DNA of 64,000 nucleotides from assembly GCF_028389875.1 (NCBI RefSeq), contig NC_084665.1:19810001-19874000 (forward strand), written 5' to 3'. A program made the position numbers and the translations under genes. This document shows positions 1-10,000 of the stretch, one piece after another. The DNA comes from Rhea pennata (Eukaryota; Chordata; Aves; Rheiformes; Rheidae). The notes under the pieces were generated by a model that was given only the letters and a program-made list of their open reading frames with translations, was not told the DNA's origin and made no database searches. How positions within the stretch are numbered: position 1 is the first letter of the stretch; every line of letters begins with the position of its first letter.

Positions 1-1780
1 CTGTATAGTGCTGTTTGCCCAGTTTTGCCTGGGCGGTCATGGAGCATGTATTAACTTCTCTAGGGGCTGAGAAGGGACTTTAGGGTGCTTTTTGGACTAT
101 AATGATACAAAAGGACACTGGCAAACAAGTTCCACGATGCAAACACGTCCCAGAGGACAAGGGATTTCAGGTTCTCAAGCACATCACAAGCACAGCCTGC
201 AAAGCGGGCACACAAACTGCAGCAGGAACCACGGTGAGGCCGCATAAAGAGATCCCAGACCAGCCCAGAGCACCGCTAATGCTCTGGCGACCCAGGGCAC
301 GGTATCTACGTGCACCATGCCTCGCTGCATTACTCATTTAGGATCATATGGTCCTAAATTAATCCCATTTGGTTGCCTATATTGCTAATCTAGTTAAATG
401 CGTAGCATTTAATTGCAGGCTTTAACTCTCTGCCCATCGCTGCATCTCACTGCTGTTTGCTCTGGCCGTCTGCAGCATCTGCAGCCCCAGGAAGCTGCAT
501 CTCATCTGGGGACGCAGAGAAAACAGCTGTTAGCGCCTGCTGTTTCGCCTAAGTGACAGCATTACCAGGCCACAGTGAAGTCTGCATTTCATTCACTTTG
601 TCATAACAAGACTACCATTACATAGCAGGGAAAAAAAGAGAGAAATCAAAAAGCCCCAGGACACCCTTCACAAACACAAGCATGGGAGCAGAGGGAAACA
701 GAAAAAATAAGATTTTCCCATGGCCACAGTCTTACACAGGCATATTGAAAGCATGATCATAAGCCAAGTTGTTAACTCGGTGTATACACATAAAACACTA
801 GCTGCTATACTCCTCTCATCCCACTGAAGGTAAGACACAGCCAAAGTCCTCTCTCTAAGCTCTGCTCAGCTTCCCAGGATTTAGCTCAAACCATTTTGAA
901 AACCAAACGCAGTTCCTGTGGTTTCCACCAAACATCCTGTCTCCTGCATGCTAAGGGCAGGGAGTGGCACCTGCCTCTAGGAAGCAGACGTGGGCTTCCC
1001 CCCATGGGAACTCATGAACCCCACCAACACTACTCCATGAAGCACAGAGCAGCTCGTGGTGCTTGCTGCAGCCGTGCCGTACCCACTATGCTGCCTTGAA
1101 GAGCGACTGCAACACAGTCTGATGACTTGCTTTCAGGTGCTTTGGAAAGCTACTGTGCACACTGAGGTAGCTGCCTAACGTCACAGCTGCCCCAAAACAC
1201 AAGAGTTTCCACAGCACCACGTTGAAACCCAGGTGAGGACCACAAACTGAGTTCCAGTTACGCAGAGTTGTCCTCAAACTTTAGAAGTCCTACAGGGCCC
1301 TACTGCCCTCTGCTTCTACAGGAAGCTTATCCATTTCCCAAGAGCCTTATTTTTCCAGTACTGTTCTTCTGCCAGGCAGGAAACCTTTCTGCACGGCTTG
1401 GAGTTGGGGGTTGGTGCTTCAGGACCACAGTTCTGATTTGAAGGGCTCATGAGCACATAACATGCGACCTCGAAAACTGCATGTGACAGGTAGGTTCATG
1501 GTAACAGACTTAGCCTACATTGGAATTGTAGGATGCTGAGTTGGTATGTCTACCTCCACACTTTTCACTGAGTGCCACCCACCAAATCAGGTCTCAGGAT
1601 AATGGACCTTCTCAGCTGGTATCTGTTGGCACAGCACAGGCCACAGAGCAGAGTGCTGAGTGCACTGGGGGAAAAACTGACACGGAGACAAACAAGAGAC
1701 TTAAAACAAGTCTTACAGACAGCTGGAAAATATTTGGGGAAAAAGTGGGATTGTTTGGATAAAAAAAGTAAAAAGCACTA
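1..1780. other. Non-coding sequence, no gene recognised
   Basis: I see no reading frame with protein-like content and credible splice sites here. The open frames are short (60-80 codons), overlap one another on both strands and lack recognisable motifs. Composition is ordinary mixed sequence without strong repeats. It probably belongs to the intergenic space, or to an intron of an unrecognised transcript, downstream of WDR43. Confidence 0.5.
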
Positions 1781-1792
1781 GCAGAAAAAAAA

Positions 1793-1808
1793 ACACACAC
1801 ACACACAT
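1793..1808. repeat. (CA)n microsatellite with A-rich lead
   Basis: A run of A is followed by about seven CA units, then a short ATGCGTACGTAC stretch. It is a simple-sequence tract with no gene association visible. Confidence 0.8.
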
Positions 1809-1903
1809 GCGTACGTACAGGCTATTGAATACCCTTATAATGAAAGTAATGGAGACTTGAATTGGAGGTGGACAAGAGGAAGGAGACCTGCAACTCATTT
1901 TAC

Positions 1904-2192
1904 CTGCCACCAGCTTTGCAGAGGTCCTGATAAACACCTCCAGCTTTGCTCAGCCCCTGGTAAGAGCTTGGCAAAGCACCTCCTGCGAGCTGGGGAAGGC
2001 ACAGGCAAGCAGACAGGCACCAGCCTGCCCCAAATGGACTGGGACTTAACAGCTTCTTCCTCATTCTCCGGATCAGACAACATTGTGATGAAACGAACAC
2101 AGAGACCAGACAAGGTGAGAAAGGCCCCTACGTCCTTAGTTACTGCTTTCCAGTTAAGTCCTGCAAGGCTCCGAAAATTAGCTGCCTGAGCA
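1904..2192 (-). other. Exon-like open segment, minus strand (unidentified)
   Basis: Read on the minus strand, a pyrimidine-rich acceptor (TTTTCCCCTCCTGTAG) ends just before 2192. A donor CAG|GTAAAATG begins after 1904. The 289 bp between them stay open throughout in one frame (1 nt plus 96 codons), inside a longer 224-codon open frame (1895-2569). The peptide is not one I recognise. Its first half (about 45 residues, containing LSDPENEEEA) looks protein-like, while its second half is rich in Trp, Ser and Leu and less convincing. The human gene downstream of WDR43 is TOGARAM2 in the same orientation, so a TOGARAM2 exon is possible but unproven. A chance open frame or a lncRNA exon are equally possible. 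Confidence 0.2.
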
Positions 2193-2779
2193 CTACAGGA
2201 GGGGAAAATGAGTACAAGACAGGGGATTTTTCTAAATAAGTACAAAAACTGAGTATTTATGTTATCTACAGACCATAGTAAAGGTACAGAAAAGACTTTG
2301 GTGGTATATGGATGTATTCTGCTTTTTACCCACACAGTTTTAAACAGAACCCTGGGCCCATGATAGAGGAAAAAGCAGTGGATGGATTGGAGCAGCAGGG
2401 TGTGTAGGGGAGGTGGTTCATATATAGCTGCTCTTAAAATAAAGCCACAGAGGATGCAATTCTGCCTCCTTTTCCTTTCACTGAACCTGCTGAAGAAAAG
2501 GGCAGGAACTAGAAGACTGAGTCTGATCCCACCAAAATCTAATAGCAGCTGTGTGCAGCCCTTGGACATTTTGAGAAACTGTTCCTCTTCTGAATTGCGT
2601 TATCCCTGTCAGTTCTGGGTAGAAAATGATTTCCAACCACTAGCCCACAGCAGACGATAATAATGGATGGAAAATAACCGAGCTATCATTTACACCAGAT
2701 GCCAAGAATGAAGCACGCAGGAAGTTTGCAGGCACGGACTGCAAACTGCGGAAGGACTGAAGAGGATCCAGCATCAGCC

Positions 2780-3260
2780 CCCTCGGAGACAGGGGCTGTA
2801 TAAAGGGAACAGCTCATTTAGCAGGCAGCTCCTTTATAAAGCTAGCTGGTGCGTGCCGAGCCGTAGGCATTAAGCTGAGTTCGCTCAAGGAAGGAGGAAA
2901 CAATAGCTGCACTGAAACGCTACAAATCTCCTGCTGGCAGAGCTAGAAGTAATTGGAGCCTCCACGCAAACCCAGGCCGCGTGACTGTACCTAAAGGCAG
3001 GCAGGTGCCTGAAACATCAGCGCACCTAGCAGACCCAGGGCGAGCGCTGAAGAGGAGCGTTTGGGGCAAGGGGGAAATTCAGAGAGCTAGCGCCTTGGCG
3101 CAGGCGGCGGCTGACCAGCGCACGGACGCCGAGCCCTGCAAAGCGGCCCCCGCGCTGCCTCGCCGCGCGCGAGCGTCAGCGGCTCGACAGGGCGCCGGGC
3201 TGTGCCGCGTGCACCTGCCATCCCCGCCGCGCTCCGCTTTCCCAGCTGCAGAAGCACATC
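2780..3260. promoter_or_regulatory. Candidate small CpG-rich promoter
   Basis: A sharp GC and CpG increase occurs at about 3087-3245, with many CGCG, GCGC and CCGCC words, inside otherwise CpG-poor DNA. It is preceded by two TATAAAG-like words on the plus strand near 2801 and 2835. Isolated CpG clusters in vertebrate DNA usually mark transcription starts. No first coding exon is evident on either strand: the 148-codon plus-strand frame crossing it (2981-3427) has only compositional Ala/Arg richness. It may serve a lncRNA or an unrecognised neighbouring gene. Confidence 0.35.
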
Positions 3261-3439
3261 CTTTCCCCAGCCTTGTTCACGGTTTTGTCTTGCTAAACCG
3301 CAAACTCGAAGAGACAGAGACTGAAGATTCTTTCTACGGCGTTTTCCTCAAGGAAAGGGGGAAAAGCAGGCAGCATGCAGTTTGCCTCCATGGCTTATTT
3401 TTCTCATCATGCATTAAACACCAGTAAGAAACTCTGGGC

Positions 3440-4190
3440 ATTCAGTCACAAATAATAAAGCACTTCAGTAAACAAGCCAAATAGGGTTATTCTCTCTTGG
3501 CAGATCAGGAAACTGAGGCACAGACCTTGAAACACAAGCTGTCAGCCTCAACCATCACTGGCTTCCTCTCACTCGTTCAGGATGCTGCAACATCGCTCTG
3601 ATAGTTTCAGCTGATAAGGAAACAAGTCTCTGTTCATATTCCTTAGTCTGTGTCATCCAATTCCTCACCTGAGAGAGAGTGAGTATGTCAGAAGATTACT
3701 GCTACCTCAAAGCAAAGCCAGGCTTCTCAAGTGTAAACCACTGTCATCTGGTCAACAAACTTGTCTTAAATTTTAGCAAGGCTTTCACCAAACATACAGC
3801 CTCTGAAGGAAACGGGAGGACCAAAAGCTGAGGTGCCAGCCGGGAACAGCCTTGGGTTTTGCTCTGCAGCAAGTGCTGCTCTGTCAAGTAGGGCGTTTCT
3901 TAGTGCATTCTGGCACATCAGATGCCAGATTTGGTGAATTTTGAGTAGCTACTGAGAGGCAGCAGAGGCATGCATTGCCTGCACCTTGGAGCAACAGTCA
4001 AGAGGAAGACAGGATCCAGACAAGAATATGTCCTTGAACTCTGGGTGTAACAGCAAGCTTAGTACCGTGACAGGCTCTGCTGAAGTCCTGGGCAGTCATT
4101 TTCCTCCACTGCTCCCCAAGAGCTTTGCTCTATGGGGCAAATATTTACCATGAAATTATGATCATCCCTAGTACTAATTGATTCTGGCTG
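3440..4190. other. Non-coding sequence
   Basis: Nothing identifiable. There are no long frames, no CpG enrichment and no repeats I recognise. Confidence 0.5.
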
Positions 4191-4194
4191 ATAT

Positions 4195-4249
4195 GTATGT
4201 GTGTATGTGTGTGTGTGTGTGTGTGTATATACATACATATATATATATT
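4195..4249. repeat. Compound (GT)n/(TA)n microsatellite
   Basis: GTGTATGTGTGTG-type units run into ATATACATACATATATATAT. It is a typical compound dinucleotide repeat. A 68-codon minus-strand frame across it encodes Thr/His repeats and is an artefact. Confidence 0.9.
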
Positions 4250-4770
4250 TAAACACTAATGGCAAAACTCTAATTTGTTATAAATGTCAGGGAAAAACCT
4301 GCAGCACATGGACTAAAAGACAAAAAAAAACTTATGTAATTGGTTCCCTGTGCATTTTTAAAAAGATACAGTAAAAGCCTTCACTGAAAATATATTCTTC
4401 AGGAAAAATATAAATTCTACCCAACACTTACTTTGGCTGCAATCTTATATTTTCCACAAACAAGGTTTAAAAAAAAGTCAGCTATACACTAGTTGTGATG
4501 TTGGAAAACATTTGACAAAGCAATGCAATCATTTAACCATCTGAAACTTAAGAGGTCTCATTTTCGCGTCAAATATTTGCCTTTTTAAATTCACACTAAG
4601 TTTCCCAGAGAAGCTATAGCTTCTGAGAGGAAGGACCTGGCCATCCTTTTAAAGCAAAGGAACAGCCCATTGCAATAATGTGCTGTAGGATCATCTAGCA
4701 AAGGAATAAACACAGAGGCTGGCTGCAGAAACCTGAAGCCTGTTACACCGGTCATTTAAGGCAAGTCTAA

Positions 4771-5232
4771 GTGTGTGTGATGCAAGAAAACCACAGGACT
4801 GTTCCTCTGAGCCGCAGCCCAGTAGGTGCACGCAACACCATATGGACTAAACTTCTGCTAAGGCTCACTCCAGCAGTGCTGGTGGACCCTGGCATGGATG
4901 GATCCACCCATCCACCTCATACTGGTCAAAAAGCAACCGTTCTCATTCCTACCCCGGCTGAGGGGCCTTCTCTGTGGGTTAAGAGAACTGCAACACACCA
5001 TTTCTTTGATAATCAGAATCATTGGCTAGAGATTGCTTTTTCAGATGTACGCAAATATTATGCACCAGTCTTTACACATAAAATATATCTGCTACAGAAT
5101 CTGCAGTTCAACAGAATAAGACATAGTCACTGCAGGAGCCAGGGGAGGAGCTGGCATGGATTGAACCTGTTTTTCTCATGCAGTTTCCTAGCAGTAATAA
5201 AGGCTACTACAACTCCTGCATCCCTAAGTGAG

Positions 5233-5274
<42 letters not shown>
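4771..5274 (+). other. Possible retrocopy tail: AATAAA followed by 39-bp poly-A
   Basis: An AATAAA hexamer at 5196-5201 is followed about 35 nt later by an uninterrupted run of about 39 A (5236-5274). This is the arrangement left when a polyadenylated transcript is reverse-transcribed and inserted. Sequence upstream stays open for about 155 codons (from 4771) before the poly-A, and the frame continues past it to 5598. I could not identify a parent gene or a repeat family, nor clear target-site duplications. Alternatives are an unrecognised retroelement 3' end or simple poly-A expansion. Confidence 0.35.
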
Positions 5275-5276
<2 letters not shown>

Positions 5277-6900
5277 TGAAAGTATGACTCAGATACTAAT
5301 AAGCAAAATATACTCTCATGCAGCTAGCCAAGAAGTTCAAGTTTCTTCAGCAAAGGGCATTAACCACAAAGCAAATAACATGCTTGCTGCAAGAATGACA
5401 AGAAGGGAGACCTACCTTCGTCTCTGTTTTTATTTACACGCTTCCATTAGTACCCAGAGAAGTTTTACTCTGGGCTGGGGGACATGGCATGTAAAGTCTT
5501 CAGGTTTCAGAGTTCCTCAGGCCATCCATCACCCCTCAACTTCTCCTCAGCAATACAGTCCAGAGGCATTAAATTGTCACAGCCCACTAAGAAATTAGAC
5601 TTGATGACATATAAGCAGATTCATTAATGCATTAGGCAAATGCAATCTGATTGGTTCCTTTTTTAGGCGTTTGGCAAGCAGTCTGCAAACAAACCTGGAG
5701 GATGAAGCTCTGGGGGGAGTGCAGGCAGATTGCCAACACTTGCTTAGGCAGAGGGAAGGAAAGTACCAGCTCCGCAGAGCTGCACCAGAAGAATTTACAA
5801 CCTACTGTTTGCTTCAAGATAGCAAAAGACAGAAGGTGGCATCAGCTGCTTTTGCCATCTAGAGAGACGACGCAACTTCCACCCGTGCCTCGTGCTTCGT
5901 AAAGCACAGGGCATTTCTACTTTAGAGGCAGTGCGGCACTAATCATCACCAAGACAAATCCCAAGGGGCTGTCACCTGCACGAAGACTGAATGACACAAA
6001 ACACCTCTAGATTAATCTCCAGGACTGTGCAGGGGACGTTCGCGCTATTCAAAACCACGTGGTTGCTGGCTATGTAGCTGCACTGACTTACAAACTTTAT
6101 AGCTCACTGCTCTTCCAGCCTCGTAACACAGCCTGAACAGCAAGGCCACCAAACCAAAGCCAGGCTGAAAGAAGCTGGTGTCAGGCACACATGCTCATTG
6201 TTAATCTTGTCATGTCACATAACACACACCAGCTGTCACAGATGGTGACACTCCAACATCTGTCCTTCCTAGAGACTAGCATTTCATTACTGATAAATAT
6301 AGCTATTGTAACTCTGCAGAATTACAGGACCAATTTTGTGGGACACTTGAATGCATTATGTTTGGCACAAGTCTGACTTTCTGCAGGCAATTTGCTTGTA
6401 GTGTTTTCACTTTGGGCTCTGATCTCATTAAATCTCATGAGTTAAGTCAAACTAGTCTGGAAAGATATTTGCAGGAGAATCCTGTAGTGCAACAGGAAGC
6501 AGAGCTAGTAACTGAACAAGAAATACTCTCCTAGGAGGCACTACCAGCTCAGCAGTTCACTAAGACATCTTGTGCCTAACTGCAAAATGGCCATCTCTGG
6601 GGGAAGAAAGAAGTAAATTCCACAGCATTATGGTCTGTACTTAAATATACTTGGGTACAGGAATATTATCCATGTGATCAAAGATGATGTGGCTATTTGT
6701 ATTCTGCTCGACTAAATCCCCTGAGGCACCCCCCACATTCAAGGTACCAGTGAGCCACTTGCACTACAAAGGATAACGCAGCAATTCCCTGCACAGCGCA
6801 AGGGTGGCCACGGGCTGGGTCCCTCTGAGTATCTGCCTAGCTCACGCAGCCATGTTCAGCAGCGGTCAGAGCTGCATGCCTTACGGAAAGCAAACACAGG
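5275..6900. other. Non-coding sequence, no gene recognised
   Basis: Open frames of 60-85 codons occur on both strands around 5630-5900. Only one (plus, ending at 5862) has an acceptor-like TTTTTTAG in front of it, and its peptide matches nothing I know. No other structure was identified. Confidence 0.45.
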
Positions 6901-6917
6901 CACACAGCGGTGCTTAC

Positions 6918-7051
6918 CTTCCTCTCCAAGTTTCTTAAATCTTGCAAATTCCCAGCTCAACTTGCACTTAAGAAATTCTTTGTGGCTCTTCAAAACGGAA
7001 AAGCCTCGTATAAAAGAAACTCTTGCGCACGCCTGTGCGTATTTCATATAC
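6918..7051 (-). other. Strong exon-like segment, minus strand (unidentified gene)
   Basis: On the minus strand an acceptor GTTTGCTTGCAG|G precedes 7051 and a near-consensus donor GAGGAAG|GTAAGC follows 6918. The 134 bp between them read open in one frame (1 nt, 44 codons, 1 nt), giving a basic and aromatic peptide that begins YMKYAQACARVSF and ends FARFKKLGEE. The other two frames contain stops. Matching splice sites, consistent phase and a protein-like composition make this the best coding-exon candidate in the left 18 kb. It lies on the strand expected for a TOGARAM2 orthologue downstream of WDR43, but I do not recognise the peptide. Partner exons were not found by eye. Confidence 0.35.
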
Positions 7052-7079
7052 CTGCAAGCAAACAAATTGCTTGCTTTCA

Positions 7080-10000
7080 CAGGAGGGGTTTTGCTTTGTT
7101 TACTAGAACTAACGCTCTCTATTTTCCTACAATAAATACAAATGTCACCTTCATGCTTCCTGGGACTCTGGCAAGACCAAACTCATGCATGTATAGTTTG
7201 CAGTGCTTGTTCATTCCTCCAGCATACAAGTCTGGGCAGCCTGACACAGGAATCCTCTCACTGGAACACAGTAATTTCCAGTTCTTATACAAGCTTTGTG
7301 GATGAAAAGTCCTCACGTGCCACTTCCCCAGGAAAAGGCTATCTACATTGCCAGAATCCACGCCAAAGAAAGGTGAGGCAACGAGACATCAAAATTCCTG
7401 CTCACAATCTCCTCTTTATGTTTAATTTTTTTTTTCTACTGACATCCATTTAATTCTGTTGCTGAATATAAAAAGAGGTAAGATGTTTTGCTGAAGTTTT
7501 AATTTAGCTGCTCCTTCAGGTAATGACTGATAAAGCTGTCAATTAGTTTTAAAGCAAAACAGTATCAACTGACACATTTTCTTTGTTTAAAAATGCAAGC
7601 TTTGGTTAAAATATTTGCGAATAAATTAGCTGACAAATATAGCTATTTTTCCATCTCCAAACCAATACTATCTTTCATGCAGGAAGTGATTATTAGCAAA
7701 TATTTTCCAAATTGTTCACAGAAGCAACGTTCAGTTGAGTAATTATTCTTGAAGCAATTCACAACACTGCTGCCTCAATGTTCATCATACATGCGTAAGT
7801 GGGTGCCCAGACCATATGGCATTATTTCTGCTTCCCGAGTAATTGAAACAGAGAAATAATAAAAGCAAAATGAACCTTAAATTACATCTACTTTTGAGCC
7901 TGCATTTTGAGCAAGCAATTAGATGTATTAAAATTATTGCTGCTTTGTGACTTCTGTATATTGTCCTGAACAAACCAGTAGCTAGCCAAAAAACTTTCTG
8001 CAACAATTACCACCACGCAACTCTTCCCTGAAGATGATATCACAGTGAGATCATGTACTTTATTCATGAAAACATCAACCAACCTTTCCTTAACCCACGC
8101 AGCCTGCTCTGTGGGTTTTTCATCATAGGACTTTTCCTAAGCTGGAAGTCCTGGCCAAAGCACTCATTTTCTGTAAAAGAATGTAAAACTGTGTCAAAGC
8201 ACGGGTTTTTATGACTGTGCCCTACTAGACAAGAATGCGGGGATTTTGCCACTACTTGGACAAGGCATTTTATTACCTGAGCTATAAGGACATGGGACCA
8301 CAGTTTTCTAGCATTCAGTCCATCCCACACCCACCTCCACCAACCTCCACACAGGGAAAGTCACCTGCTCATTGCCAGGTCAGGGTACATGAGCTGTTCG
8401 TCCCCCCAGCAGAGCTGAAGGAATAAACCAACTGCCAGTCCATTAGCAGCCTAATCCTTGTTTCACCCAACTGAAACATTGCAATTTCCTTTACTGAAGA
8501 AGCAGTTATAGGGACACAATTAATAACTTTGAATTCATCGTTGCATTATTTGAGTTCTGCTTTGACACTGCAGGAGGGCTGCATGAAGATACACTGCATT
8601 CTGAATAGGAGGCAATGTCACTGCACGACCATTTTATTTCATTACATTTTTAGGGAAGGTAGTGGGAGAAGAGGAGGAGGAAGAACCAGGCCGCAGTGGT
8701 AGTCTGCTCCACTTTTCTCAGGCTCTTCAGCATGCCACACATGCTCTCAGATTCTCCTGACAGAGGCTGACAAAACCTCTAGGCTCTTGTATGGTACTTG
8801 AATGGTTAAATAGATTTCAGTGCATCTAACTCTTCTTTTCAAATAGGATTCATTGTCTTAACCCATTTCACATCTGGCCATCACTTCATTCTAATAAGCC
8901 ATGTAATTAAGAGCTTCTATAAAGTTGATTTAAAGAGAGTCTGCACTTTGGATGACTGCACTGAGGGGAAGGTAAAAGGGCCCTAGCAGGTCAGGGCTGG
9001 GTTCTTTTTTTTTTTTTCCCCTCAAACATCTCATGCTTGAAACAGGGGTCCTAGGCAATGCAACAGATCTGATCAGAGGTGTCACTAGAAACTGGATCCC
9101 TTGGGGATCTTAAGTTCTTGTTTAATTCATAAATTTCTAAATAGCTCACACCGAGCACTTAGACGCAATTTTACCTGTGTTTATGCCCTCCTTTAGAACA
9201 AAATACCATATCTGCCCACCATGGGGTTTTTGCACCTTTCTCTAAAATATTGAGTCTCCACAACTGTCAGAGGTGGGATTCTGGATAAGACAGATGACAA
9301 GTCTGATCCAGCTGGCCAATTCATATATTCACAATTAAGCACACCTCGTCTCTAGCCTTTGTGAAACAGGCCAACTAAATCAGCTGCAGTTTTATTCCTC
9401 TTACAAATCTCTGCCTAGTTTTCAACTAGCTGATTTCATGTTCACTTGGAGTCACATAATCAATAGCTTATTTATAAATATCTTCCCAAGCTTCATAAAC
9501 AACGCTGACAGGTAATAGTAACAATTCCAAAGTCAGGTATTTGCTCCAGAGAAAGAGGTGGGTAGGTATACATCTGTGTCTGCGCTATAATTGGTAATGC
9601 AAGTCATATCAGGACAAATTCAATAATATATGACCAGGGTGTTTGAGAATACTCAACAGAGCTTTTCAGGTTCAGAGGGTAAGATGCTAAGCATCATGCA
9701 GAGGCTGTTCAAGGACTAATTGGAAAGGGAGGAACGAGCAGGAAAACACAGGATGTTCTAAGTGATGAGGACAGCTGCCAAGAAACTATAGTTTCTTGGT
9801 TTTCAGTTGGATGTTGACCCTCAGAGTCCCTCACTTCCAGATCAATTCATTATGTTGCTAAGCCTTAACTTACTATATGACAGCAGTTCGGAGTCCAAGA
9901 AAAGTGAGTTGTTCATCTCAGTCAATTTGCTTTAAAATTGAGCATCCACAGCCCAAACTAGCTCTCAGAACCAGTCCCCTCCCCTTTTGGGAGAGGTAAA

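Noticed and set aside
4771-5598. 275-codon plus-strand frame as a protein-coding gene
   Set aside because: It reads through a 39-A run as polylysine, has no recognisable motif and no supporting splice or promoter signal.
5651-5902. Plus-strand exon after TTTTTTAG near 5665
   Set aside because: No downstream donor in phase, two overlapping frames of similar length, and no recognisable peptide.
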